From: Trissonchulus latispiculum
Lineage: Eukaryota > Nematoda > Enoplea > Enoplida > Ironidae
DNA length: 64,000 nt
Assembly (NCBI GenBank): GCA_030248195.1
Contig: JASAND010010598.1
Coordinates: 1 to 64,000 of the forward strand
Direction of reading: 5' to 3'
Shown: piece by piece, positions 12,401 through 20,939 of the stretch
How positions within the stretch are numbered: position 1 is the stretch's first letter
Layout: each line of letters begins with the position of its first letter
Made by a program: the position numbers and the translations under genes
The notes under the pieces: generated by a model
What the model was told of the DNA's origin: nothing
Database searches by the model: none
What the model saw: the letters and a program-made list of their open reading frames with translations, nothing else

Positions 12401-15400
12401 ATTTCTGCTTTTAAAGCTTTGTCCTTGGCCCTCTTATCCTCATTGTATTGTAAAATTTCGCGCTCCACATACACATACGTACATGTACGTTAGTGATGGA
12501 CACTGGATATCCGGATAATTTTTATATACGGATAATATCCGATTTGAGAAAAACATCCGGATATCCATGTACATTTCAGACAAAGTAATGAAACATTTGC
12601 AGATTTTTGACAAAAAATTCAAAAATTTTAAACTATTTTTCAGAAATTTTTCTGAAAATATTTTTTCAAGTTCTGGCTTGGTTGCAAGATAGAAATTCAT
12701 AGCGTACCGAAAATTTTCAGAAAATTCAAAGTTTAACTGCAAAATCGAAAAATTTTCTTGAAGTTAAGTTTGGAATAGGCGGATAACCGGATATCCGGAT
12801 ATCCATTAACGCAAAATAGGCGGATGTCCGGATATGAAAAAATATCCGGTGCCCATCACTAATGTACGCAGTCCTTTTTCTTAGCTAGCACTCGTTTTGC
12901 ATTCTATGTTTTTTCCAGTAGTGGTTATATACACTCTAATCAATTATTTAATTTCCAATTTTGTTTCTTTATGTTCTATATGACATTTTATTTCGTATAG
13001 GTCAGCAATGAGACCAATGTCTTGACCGACGGGAGCTAATTGATCTCTGTGGTGCTACCTTACTCTTCAGAACCGCTGATGGTTTATCAAAGGGCCCTGT
13101 AAGTCAGGGACTTCAATTTCTTTGAAAGATTGTGCTATTCGTATAGCATCGTTTAACTTTTAGTTTTAGATTTTTATAACATTAGGCGCATATTAATAAC
13201 CTAATTCTAGAATGTGTAACAGAACCATAAAATCATATAATAGCAACACGCCCGAGGACCACAATAGAGCTTTAACACATATATAAGCATAGAGCGAGTG
13301 AGCGAACGCCCGTTTCGACCAGGTACTTATGTTCGAGAGGGGGGTCAGCGGTTAGCGTGCAGAGCATAGTTTTTGCTCAGATAAACAGAGAGTGTAGTGA
13401 TAGTGATTATATACTCTTGTGATTATACCAATCAACCAAAACTCACAAGGACCTGCAAAATTCTCCTATACTAGTTTTTTTTATGATTTTATTCGATGAT
13501 TTTTTTGCACTTCAGAGTAAACGACAGCTTGAGTCTGTTCTGGACGAACTGAACGCCGGTCGACCCCAGTGTCCGGTCAGCCTCAATACCCTGGTCATCC
13601 CTCGGGGTCGCCATCGTGCCCTCTCCTCAACGACGGGCCACCCGCCCCCGCTTATCAGTGAACAGTTGCCCTTTGTCTACTTTGGCTGTGGTCACATACA
13701 GGGCGGACATGCCTGGGGTCACAAAAATGAAGGGCAGATGCACGAATGCCCCCTCTGCTATGTTGAGGTAAGAGGCGGCTGGAAATGAAGGATTAGAATT
13801 GAAAATGGAGAATTAAGGTTTTTCTAGACTCGATTTTCCTAGCTCGTACGTTTAGTGTTAGCCCAGTAGTCGAGTAGTAAAATCAACACTGAGTCAACGC
13901 TTTTAATTGTTGTGCTCGAGAAAGATTCGGTTAATTAACTGTAGGTTGTAACTTTTATCCTTAAATTTTTAAAAGACCCATTTAAATAAAGCAGAGCTGT
14001 CTGTACAAATGTTACATTTCTCTTGTGTAGCATCTTCATGTGCTCGTACGTAAGGCTGGGCCGCGTTGCAAAAGATTCTAAAAAAGTTTCTCAGTTATGC
14101 TTAGGTGATTGTTTAGGCGAATCGAGTTGATTGTTTAAGCTAATCCAGTTTCAAAAGATTCTCCGAGGTTAGGAGTGCTCACCACCTTTCCTAACTTTTC
14201 TGCGAAGTTGGGAGCTGCGGCCAGCTAAACTTAGGAATATTCTTTTGAAACGGATTTAGGAGGGCTCCTAACTCCCTCCTAAATAGCTCCTAGACAACCT
14301 CCTATGTACCCTCCTAGGAGGGTACTGGGGAGAATCTTTTGCAACGCAGCCCAGGTGCGAATTCTAAATTTTGTTTTCAGTCCGATGCCATTACTCAGGT
14401 TAGCATGGGTATGGAAACGGCATTTCATCTGGACTCAGAGAAGCCCAACTACGCATTTGTTCCTTGTGGCCATATGGCTTCCTTACGAACCGTCCGGTAT
14501 GCATAACATTATAGTAATGTGGATGTCTGGTTGTGTTATTTTTGGCTATGGAAAATATTTTTCCTAGCCAAATAGCGGGCCCAGAAAGGCACATCATTTT
14601 TCGAAACGTTTAGCAAATTGTCCCTCAATTATTACGAGTGTAAATTTCTTTTTGACTGAATTTTGGCATGCTTAGTGTTGAAGGTGTGGGCTGTTTCGGT
14701 TCAGTCAATTTCTTACAAATACAGCAGTTTCGATATGTTGACACGCTGAGACCTCCCACCCGTGATTTCGGTCTTAATGTTTCTAGCATATTATTGCAAG
14801 CTAAGGATATTGCGCAATGCGTATTCGTACGTGTTTACTGTTTCCATTACTGCAGTTTTTCTAGGTAAAAATAAGTGGGGGGACGAGTGGGGGGAGGTCC
14901 AAGAGTAGGGGGGATAAAATGGGCTGAAAATGCTAAGAATACAGTATAAATTGCCTGTTTTCCCGATACTGCTATAACTAAGCTAAAAGTGCTCAAAAAA
15001 TTAAGCTTTAGCACCAAAATGGACGATTTTGGACCAAAAATCCTGAAAAATTGGTAAATTCTAGGCATCCTAGGGTGACTGGGGGGAAGCCCAATAAAGT
15101 GGGGAGGCGAACGAGTGGGAGGGAAGGGGTGGAGTGGGGAGGGGGTAGCATGGGCGTATCCAGGGGAGGGGTTTTGGGGGTTGAAACCCCCTCCTTTTCA
15201 ATAAATTTTAGTCAAAACCCCCTCCTTTTCAAATTCCTGGATACCCCCCCTGGGGGAACCCATAAATGGGGGACGCCCCACCCCCCACCCCCAGTTGAAA
15301 ACCCCAGATTATAAGTTTTTGTCCATACTGTGCTTTTCTTCCGTTTTAGGTACTGGTCCAGAATTCCGTTGCCTCGCGGCTCCAACAGTTTTCGACCCGT

Positions 15401-15479
15401 CTGTCCCTTCTGTACCACAGAACTGGACGAACAGAAGCCCTTTGTAAAGCTCATCTTTCAAGATCATTGTGATTCATAA
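3347..15479 (+). CDS. PELI: Pellino-type E3 ubiquitin ligase, gene span
   Basis: Pellino proteins are RING-like E3 ubiquitin ligases that bind phosphorylated IRAK-type kinases through an N-terminal FHA domain and ubiquitinate them in Toll/IL-1 receptor signalling. Ten coding exons were located in family order: 3347-3417, 5602-5737, 9615-9716, 10308 to about 10423, 11797-11899 (or 11910), 12180-12275, 13001-13098, 13516-13767, 14381-14496 and 15350-15479. I number them 1-4 and 6-11 and keep 5 for the unresolved stretch between exons 4 and 6. Junction phases agree except at 6/7, and exon 8 lacks one base. The C-terminal zinc-binding part (CGH, CPLC, CGH, CPFC) is complete. Exon order and spacing fit a host gene, not a retrocopy. 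AATAAA signals lie at 15699 and 16129. The gene may be functional with assembly errors, or a recent pseudogene. Confidence 0.93.
3485..4165. repeat. G/C-homopolymer-bounded repeat in Pellino intron 1
   Basis: Blocks such as GTGGGGGGGGCTTCGCCCCCCCC and runs of 9-12 G or C alternate with AAATTT-rich spacers. Similar G-rich modules occur at 9760-10080 and 14873-15300 in later introns, so this looks like a dispersed non-autonomous family. The open frames inside are compositional artefacts. Confidence 0.6.
4440..4865. repeat. Three-copy tandem repeat, about 145 bp
   Basis: Copies begin near 4464, 4609 and 4756. Each has CGTGGGAAAATTTTTATTCC, then CCAGGAATTCAA, then TTTTTCTGCCCGACCTCCCC. A partial copy in opposite orientation lies near 5100-5200. 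Overlapping open frames in several phases reflect the repeat, not genes. Confidence 0.8.
5602..5737 (+). CDS. PELI: Pellino exon 2 (FHA domain, first part)
   Basis: The acceptor TTGTCTTGCAG precedes 5602; the first base completes the split Gly, giving GYNG. SRFQLIRKPTPSGVIKSS corresponds to the conserved FHA strands. It ends in APRHSR at a donor GTTCGT, phase 0. The downstream extension of this open frame is intron. Confidence 0.9.
6219..6252. repeat. Perfect 15-bp hairpin with GATA loop
   Basis: ATTATGTAGGGGCGC at 6219-6233 is the exact inverse of 6238-6252, with GATA between. It sits at the left boundary of the 3.1-kb insertion in the hAT-like MITE. Confidence 0.85.
6975..7262. repeat. Two tandem units of the GGTCAAAAATGAAAGTC family
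   Basis: Two copies of about 145 bp with GTGTGGGTCAAAAATGAAAG, GCGAGGCGATCAACTTTTGT and CCACCCACAAAAAGTGGC. Two more partial units follow at 8275-8500. They are related to the array at 1-565. Confidence 0.8.
8579..9337. mobile_element. Foldback element with 182-bp inverted arms
   Basis: The arm at 8579-8760 reads ACAAGTAATAAAAATGCTCC inward; 9156-9337 is its reverse complement as far as I can compare by eye, with a 395-bp centre. Such long, near-identical arms indicate a recent foldback-type insertion or ongoing gene conversion between the arms. No open frame is seen inside. Confidence 0.85.
9615..9716 (+). CDS. PELI: Pellino exon 3 (FHA domain)
   Basis: The acceptor TGTGTTTTAG precedes 9615 and the donor CAG|GTATCG follows 9716. 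Thirty-four codons include KHSISFTL, AVVVEY and STDMFQ, colinear with Pellino without gaps across the exon 2/3 join. It was too short to show as a long open frame. Confidence 0.92.
10308..10423 (+). CDS. PELI: Pellino exon 4 (FHA wing; 3' end uncertain)
   Basis: The acceptor GTTTGTTTCAG precedes 10308. IGRSSEPQIDF matches the phosphothreonine-binding FHA core. A consensus donor (GTACGT) sits at 10400, but reading on to about 10423 gives VTRILCR, which resembles the conserved family segment ISRFACR, so the later donor (GTTTGT) is preferred. The next 20 or so family residues are not clearly found. Confidence 0.75.
10788..11390. mobile_element. TTAA-flanked MITE in a Pellino intron
   Basis: Inverted ends GGTGGTGATTCCTTTT and AAAAGGAATCACCACC, flanked by TTAA on both sides (10784-10787 and 11391-11394). 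TTAA target sites are characteristic of piggyBac-type elements. A truncated, inverted relative lies at 41851-42200. The open frame inside is the same one seen in that relative and is probably not a gene. Confidence 0.8.
11797..11910 (+). CDS. PELI: Pellino exon 6 (FHA wing end)
   Basis: A polypyrimidine tract and TTTTAG precede 11797. ERATKW, GEIDGLTTNGILILHP and DDQTSKKP follow the family order. The canonical donor is GTAAGA at 11900, but it leaves one extra base relative to exon 7. Reading through to 11910 and using a GC donor keeps the frame and retains SKKP, which fits the family. Confidence 0.82.
12180..12275 (+). CDS. PELI: Pellino exon 7
   Basis: The acceptor TTTTTACCAG precedes 12180 and the donor GTAAGT follows 12275. 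Thirty-two codons include YVWREVSVGG and LRETRSALQRGK, strongly conserved in Pellino proteins. Confidence 0.93.
12491..12861. mobile_element. Intact hAT-like MITE in Pellino intron 7
   Basis: Ends TAGTGATGGACAC and GTGCCCATCACTA, with subterminal GGATATCCGGAT repeats. Flanks ATGTACGT and ATGTACGC give a 7-of-8 match, consistent with an 8-bp target duplication. Confidence 0.8.
13001..13098 (+). CDS. PELI: Pellino exon 8, one base short
   Basis: The acceptor TTTCGTATAG precedes 13001 and the donor GTAAGT follows 13098. It opens VSNETNVLTDG and then meets TAA at 13037-13039. Shifted by one base, the rest reads LIDLCGATLL and TADGLSKGP, colinear with the family. The exon is 98 nt where 99 would keep phase 0 at both ends. 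The change lies at or just after the GGG run at 13031-13033. Confidence 0.9.
13516..13767 (+). CDS. PELI: Pellino exon 9 (first zinc-binding half)
   Basis: Exactly 84 codons between the acceptor GCACTTCAG and the donor GTAAGA, phase 0 at both ends. GRPQCPV, VYFGCGH and ECPLC supply the first metal-binding cysteines and histidine of the Pellino RING-like domain. A loop with SSTTGHPPP is longer than usual. Confidence 0.95.
14056..14354. mobile_element. MITE with 24-bp inverted ends, next to Pellino exon 10
   Basis: CTGGGCCGCGTTGCAAAAGA at 14056 is inverted at the right end, which finishes at 14354, with one mismatch over 24 bases. The interior contains inverted TCCTAGGAGG motifs. Its right end lies 26 bases before the exon 10 start, within the region that should hold the branch point. 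Confidence 0.8.
14381..14496 (+). CDS. PELI: Pellino exon 10 (RING-like domain)
   Basis: The acceptor TTGTTTTCAG precedes 14381 and the donor GTATGC follows 14496, phase 2. The peptide includes METAFHLDSEKP and AFVPCGHMAS with the second CGH ligand set. A MITE ends about 26 bases upstream of this exon. Confidence 0.92.
15350..15479 (+). CDS. PELI: Pellino last exon and stop
   Basis: The acceptor TTCCGTTTTAG precedes 15350. YWSRIPLPRG, VCPFC and FVKLIFQD complete the zinc-binding domain, and TAA is at 15477-15479. A GGTGGC-free, C-rich 3' UTR follows. Confidence 0.94.
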
Positions 15480-15698
15480 AAATGATCTCCCCCAATTTGT
15501 CCACCCCAACCCCGTGCCACCCCCCATTCCCTGACAGTTTTTTGGTTCTTCTCTCTCCACTACCCCTGCATGACTCTGGCCCAGGGTTTTTTTTGAAAAC
15601 CGGACATGTTCCAAAATTGTTCTTTTTTAAAAAATTTTGTTCTTTTTTAAGTGAAACTGTTCTTTTTTCCAAAAATTTCGTAAAAACTGGAAAAATGT

Positions 15699-15704
15699 AA
15701 TAAA
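15699..15704 (+). promoter_or_regulatory. Candidate Pellino polyadenylation signal
   Basis: AATAAA lies 220 bases after the Pellino stop. Another AATAAA occurs at 16129-16134. Which one is used cannot be told from sequence. Confidence 0.4.
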
Positions 15705-17400
15705 AATTTGAACCCTAGCACCTAGGACAGTCTAATTAAAGACATTTTCGGATAGTCGGAAACCTAAGTTCATTTAACTTTACCTACCTAATTTGATTGC
15801 TATCAGAAAACAACAAATATTTGACAAGACGAGCAACACAAGATTATATCACTCAATTACGTTGATTTTTTCGACTAACCGAAAATTTCTATAGACTTCC
15901 GACGTATACAGCAATATTTGTCATATCCCCATGTCTCAGTAATTACTGTAGTGTAGTCGTGTAATAATTGTGTCAATGCATTTAATGAAGGTCTGTGTAA
16001 ATGTAAGTGCGTTAATTGCTGTAAATACAGTTATTGATCATGTTTCATTGTCTTCATTATTCGTTTAGTTGGGTCTGTAGCTTTCCACTGCTTCCACCGT
16101 GTATATGTTGTTTCCTATTAGCAAAGTTAATAAAGGCCTGTCATACAATAAAGGATGGCGTTTTATTCAGGATAGGCTACGTTATGTTAGTAGTATTTCC
16201 ATTAGGAACAACGTTGGATAATTGAGTTAAGGAGTTTTAAAGTGGAACAAATGGATGTAATTGTAAAAATTGGAAAAATTAGATGTTAGGTGCTCAAACT
16301 TTTGATCGAATTAAACGATTAGCCTGAAATTGTGGTGGGATTATGTGCTGCCTGAAATGCAGGGGACTTGGCCAGTAGCGGTATGCAACAGTACTGTATA
16401 GGGTAATGTGTCGCAAGATTGTCAGGTATAACCACGACATAATGTTTCTGGCAAATAGCACCTAACGATAGCTCATATGTGTGCAATCGCTCCACTGAAA
16501 TTCTTAAATACCCAGATACATGTACATGATACGAAGAGTACATAATAAAGGGTAAGAAACTCTTACACTACCATCTACAGATCATGCTAGGTATGTTCGG
16601 TTAAATAACTCGGGACCCCCCCCCCCCGAAACTTCCTTGGGGGGTCCCACTTTGCACTAATTACCCGGTTTCACATAAGCGTGTGTCTGCTCGCGGATTT
16701 GTAGTTTAGGCTTACGGTAGGCAGGTTTTAGTAGTTTTTAATAAATTAAGTATAACTGTAATTAGATTAATGCAATATAAATTATTCGACAACGTTGTAG
16801 CATTTTTTGCTCTTTCCAATGATATAAAAATTGTTGCACAGTACAAAAAATCGGAGGCATGTAGTGTGCATCTATTTTTATATCAACGGAAACAGCAGAA
16901 GAAATGCTACAGAGTTGTCGAATTAGTTTTTTAAATGCATTAATCTGGTTTAAGTTATAATTAATTAATTAAAATAACCAATAAATTACCTACGGTAAGC
17001 CTTAGGCTAGTGGGCCTATCAGCGAGCAGACACTCTTACATGACAGTGTGTAATTAGTGCGAAGTGGGTTCATAAGTGGGTGGGTGTTCATAAACTTTAA
17101 GAAGTAATAATGGTAGGGAAGGGTCAATATTTTATTTTATTCGTTCAAGATAAATCTTCATATTCATCTTCGGATGCAAGCAAAATACTGCATAGCTTTG
17201 CGTAGGCTGCTATAGAATTTGTGCATTTCGGTATCAGCCTTAGACAGTATTTTCCCTGCATTGTCCGTCCATATTTGGGCGACAATATTATTGCGTATTT
17301 TGTGCCCATTTGTGTGTATTTACCCGGTTTCGCGACATAATTAGCTACTCTGTTGCCAAAGATTATTCTGTTTTTTGGTCAGATTTAATCCGCAGCCTGG
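15705..17400. mobile_element. Intergenic stretch with an inverted-repeat element at 16646-17068
   Basis: No gene seen. CCCACTTTGCACTAATTAC at 16646 is matched in inverse at 17046-17068 (GTAATTAGTGCGAAGTGGG-like). Inner matching segments include the GTGTCTGCTCGC and GCGAGCAGACAC arms and CGACAACGTTGTAGCATTTT with its inverse, so this is a foldback-type MITE of about 420 bp. A 13-C run is at 16617-16629. Confidence 0.6.
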
Positions 17401-17499
17401 CTCACTTCAATGCCAATGGAACAGCAGTTTGGCGACTTCGTCGCAATGTAATCAGTTTATATTAAAAGTTTCCATTATCACATTTCTCATTACGCACGT

Positions 17500-18290
17500 T
17501 TAATTTTCATTAACTAAATGAAATGAATGAAAATAGGAACTGGCAAAAAAAGGTGAGGGAAGTCTCTGTGGAAGCTGAATGGCATCCTAATTTTAAACTA
17601 GCATTCATTAATTGCTTAATTTTGTTTCTGTCTGCTGACAGGAACCATGTTGTGTTCCTGAGAGTGGACAAAAAGTAAGTCATTAATCCGGTCGCTTTTC
17701 CGTACGCTGACATTTTGGTTGGCGGTACTGCGGTGGCCGAATTCTTCATGAGATCGTTGAAAACAGCATCTGTTTCTCAGTTTTTGAGCCCTTGTTCACT
17801 GATATAAACACCAAAAACCGTAATGATTTAACAAAGGAATTTTAAATATTCTGTAGCCACGCTGGCCTCCAAAACACCATGATACAGCAAAATCTTAGTG
17901 TTTTCAACCTTCAGCTCTCACCCAGAAACTGATTCATAGATTTCGCAGAATTTGAAACTGTAATGAACTGAAACGAAATACATCAACGTAAAATTTGTGT
18001 CATTCGCGTAAGCAATGACCTTTGCCTCTCAACACAAAATTGGTACGCCTCGAAAGTAATTTGAGTTTATAACTAATTTTAGGAATGTTTCATTGCAAAA
18101 GACAAATAAAAGGGGAGATAAAGGGCATCCTAGCATGCAACATTGTAACACCGAAACGTAACAAAGGGTCAAGACATTCGTGGTGCCTTCTTGCTTAATT
18201 TTACAAAACCTTTTTGATTTTAATAGGCTACAAAATATTACAGTATCGGTGTCAGTACAGTGTGGCATTGTACTAGTGCAGTGTATACAC
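17500..18290 (-). pseudogene. Non-LTR retrotransposon reverse transcriptase fragment
   Basis: On the minus strand, 18268-18029 contains GCPLSPLLFVF, the conserved block of CR1/jockey-type reverse transcriptases. After an in-frame stop, the frame continues through KVIAYANDT, a changed form of the YADD catalytic box. The second aspartate position carries N, and the frame is stopped and short, so this is a dead fragment. A further minus-strand open stretch at 17749-17510 may be the downstream part of the same element but has no motif I recognise. Confidence 0.6.
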
Positions 18291-19018
18291 CAAACTGTAC
18301 GAATCTATGACAAACTGTCCCTGTATAGTATGTTGTTTTCGCTAAAAGAACAGTTGTAACGGGGAAATTAACTGGTAAAAGCTGCACTGGAAACAGTTAT
18401 TTGCAACTGTAAACGTTCCTGCAGAACATAAAGTGTTTTTAGTTAAATTTGCTAGATTCTCCAACATTAGCCGCCATTCGCCTAATAATTATCAAATCAA
18501 ACAAAACAGCAATTCTACACGGTAGAACGTAGTTCCAAACATTTAAACCTAACAAAGTACAGTACAAAATACAGTCTACAATACACTACAGGGGGTGTTG
18601 CACTTGTGCAGTGTAACATCAGGAGTTAAAGCAGTTCCTGTACAAAACCAAACAGTGTAATGCTGCAAACTGAACTAAAATGCAACATTGTAGTAGTACA
18701 GTTCAGCAGGCCTTAGTTTATTAGTACACTGACAATAATGGTCTGTACTGAATGCTATAATGCAGAACGACATAAATTGGAAACTGTACGACTATATGGG
18801 CCAGCCAATATATGACAAACTGACTGGGGAAATGAACAACAAAATGCTGCTATGTAAATAGTTGATTGAAAATGAAAACTGATCAAAATAAAATGCTGTG
18901 TTTATTAAACAAACTTGTTATTTTCGTCATCATTAGCCATCATTCGCTTAATAATAAGTACAAAATTAAACAAACACATAACAACAGAACTATGTAGTTC
19001 CACATAAGAAGCGTAGTG

Positions 19019-20937
19019 GCGGTTGTAGCTGTCAGTGGCGGCTCTGTATAGTAGGGTTGTAGTATACAGGAGGCATCTCTTGGGGTTGTAGCTTTCAGAA
19101 GGCTCTTTAGGGGTTGTAGCTTTCAGAAGGCTTCTCTAGGGGTTGTAGGGTTGTAGCTTTCAGAAGGCTTCTCTTTGGGTTGTAGGGTTGTAGCTTTCTG
19201 AAGGCTTCTGTTGGGGTTGTAGCTTTCTGAAGGCTTCTCTTGGGGTTGTAGCTTTTTGAAGGCTTCTCTTGGGGTTGTAGCTTTTTGAAGGCTTCTCTTG
19301 GGGTTGTAGCTTTCTGAAGGCTTCTCTTGGGGTTGTAGCTTTTTGAAGGCTTCTTTTGGAGTTTTAGCTTTCTGAAGGCTTCTCTTGGGGTTGTAGCTTT
19401 CTGAAGGCTTCTCTTGGGGTTGTAGCTTTCTGAAGGCTTCTCTTGGGGTTGTAGCTTTCTGAAGGCTTCTCTTGGGGTTGTAGCTTTCTGAAGGCTTCTC
19501 TTGGGGTTGTAGCTTTTTGAAGGCTTCTCTTGGGGTTGTAGCTTTTTGAAGGCTTCTCTTGGGGTTGTAGCTTTTTGAAGGCTTCTCTTGGGGTTGTAGC
19601 TTTCTGAAGGCTTCGCTTGGGGTTGTAGCTTTTTGAAGGCTTCTCTTGGGGTTGTAGCTTTTTGAAGGCTTCTCTTGGGGTTGTAGCTTTTTGAAGGCTT
19701 CTCTTGGGGTTGTAGCTTTTTGAAGGCTTCTTTTGGAGTTTTAGCTTTCTGAAGGCTTCTTTTGGAGTTTTAGCTTTCTGAAGGCTTCTCTTGGGGTTGT
19801 AGCTTTTTGAAGGCTTCTCTTGGGGTTGTAGCTTTTTGAAGGCTTCTCTTGGGGTTGTAGCTTTTTGAAGGCTTCTTTTGGAGTTTTAGCTTTCTGAAGG
19901 CTTCTCTCGGGGTTGTAGCTTTTTGAAGGCTTTTCTTGGGGTTGTAGCTTTTTGAAGGCTTCTCTTGGGGTTGTAGCTTTTTGAAGGCTTCTTTTGGAGT
20001 TTTAGCTTTCTGAAGGCTTCTCTTGGGGTTGTAGCTTTTTGAAGGCTTCTCTTGGGGTTGTAGCTTTTTGAAGGCTTCTCTTGTGGTTGTAGCTTTTTGA
20101 AGGCTTCTTTTGGAGTTGTACCTTTTTGAAGGCTTCTTTTGGAGTTTTAGCTTTCTGAAGGCTTCTCTCGGGGTTGTAGCTTTTTGAAGGCTTCTCTTGG
20201 GGTTGTAGCTTTTTGAAGGCTTCTCTTGGGGTTGTAGCTTTTTGAAGGCTTCTTTTGGAGTTTTAGCTTTCTGAAGGCTTCTCTTGGGGTTGTAGCTTTT
20301 TGAAGGCTTCTCTTGGGGTTGTAGCTTTTTGAAGGCTTCTCTTGGGGTTGTAGCTTTTTGAAGGCTTCTTTTGGAGTTTTAGCTTTCTGAAGGCTTCTCT
20401 CGGGGTTGTAGCTTTTTGAAGGCTTCTCTTGGGGTTGTAGCTTTTTGAAGGCTTCTCTTGGGGTTGTAGCTTTTTGAAGGCTTCTTTTGGAGTTTTAGCT
20501 TTTTGAAGGCTTCTCTTGGGGTTGTAGCTTTTTGAAGGCTTCTCTTGGGGTTGTAGCTTTTTGAAGGCTTCTCTTGGGGTTGTAGCTTTTTGAAGGCTTC
20601 TCTTGGGGTTGTAGCTTTTTGAAGGCTTCTCTTGGGGTTGTACCTTTTTGAAGGCTTCTTTTGGAGTTTTAGCTTTCTGAAGGCTTCTCTCGGGGTTGTA
20701 GCTTTTTGAAGGCTTCTCTTGGGGTTGTAGCTTTTTGAAGGCTTCTTTTGGAGTTGTACCTTTTTGAAGGCTTCTTTTGCAGTTTTAGCTTTTTGAAGGC
20801 TTCTCTTGGGGTTGTAGCTTTTTGAAGGCTTCTCTTGGGGTTGTAGCTTTTTGAAGGCTTTTTTTGGAGTTTTAGCTTTCTGAAGGCTTGTTTTGGGGTT
20901 TCAGCTTTCTGAAGGCTTCTCTGGTGGTTGTATCTTA
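19019..20937. repeat. 29-bp minisatellite, roughly 64 copies
   Basis: The unit TTGGGGTTGTAGCTTTTTGA plus AGGCTTCTC repeats every 29 bases (for example 19445 to 19474). Two main variants alternate: TCTTGGGGTTGTAGC and TTTTGGAGTTTTAGC, in a loose higher-order pattern. Copies are directly adjacent without spacers. Because 29 is not a multiple of 3, the minus strand reads as an 87-base, 29-residue basic repeat where variants do not bring stops; the longest such run is 20971-20669. Confidence 0.95.
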
Positions 20938-20939
20938 CA

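Noticed and set aside
19019..20937. CRISPR-like look of regular 29-bp repeats
   Set aside because: The repeats abut each other with no unique spacers, and the sequence is eukaryotic; it is a minisatellite.
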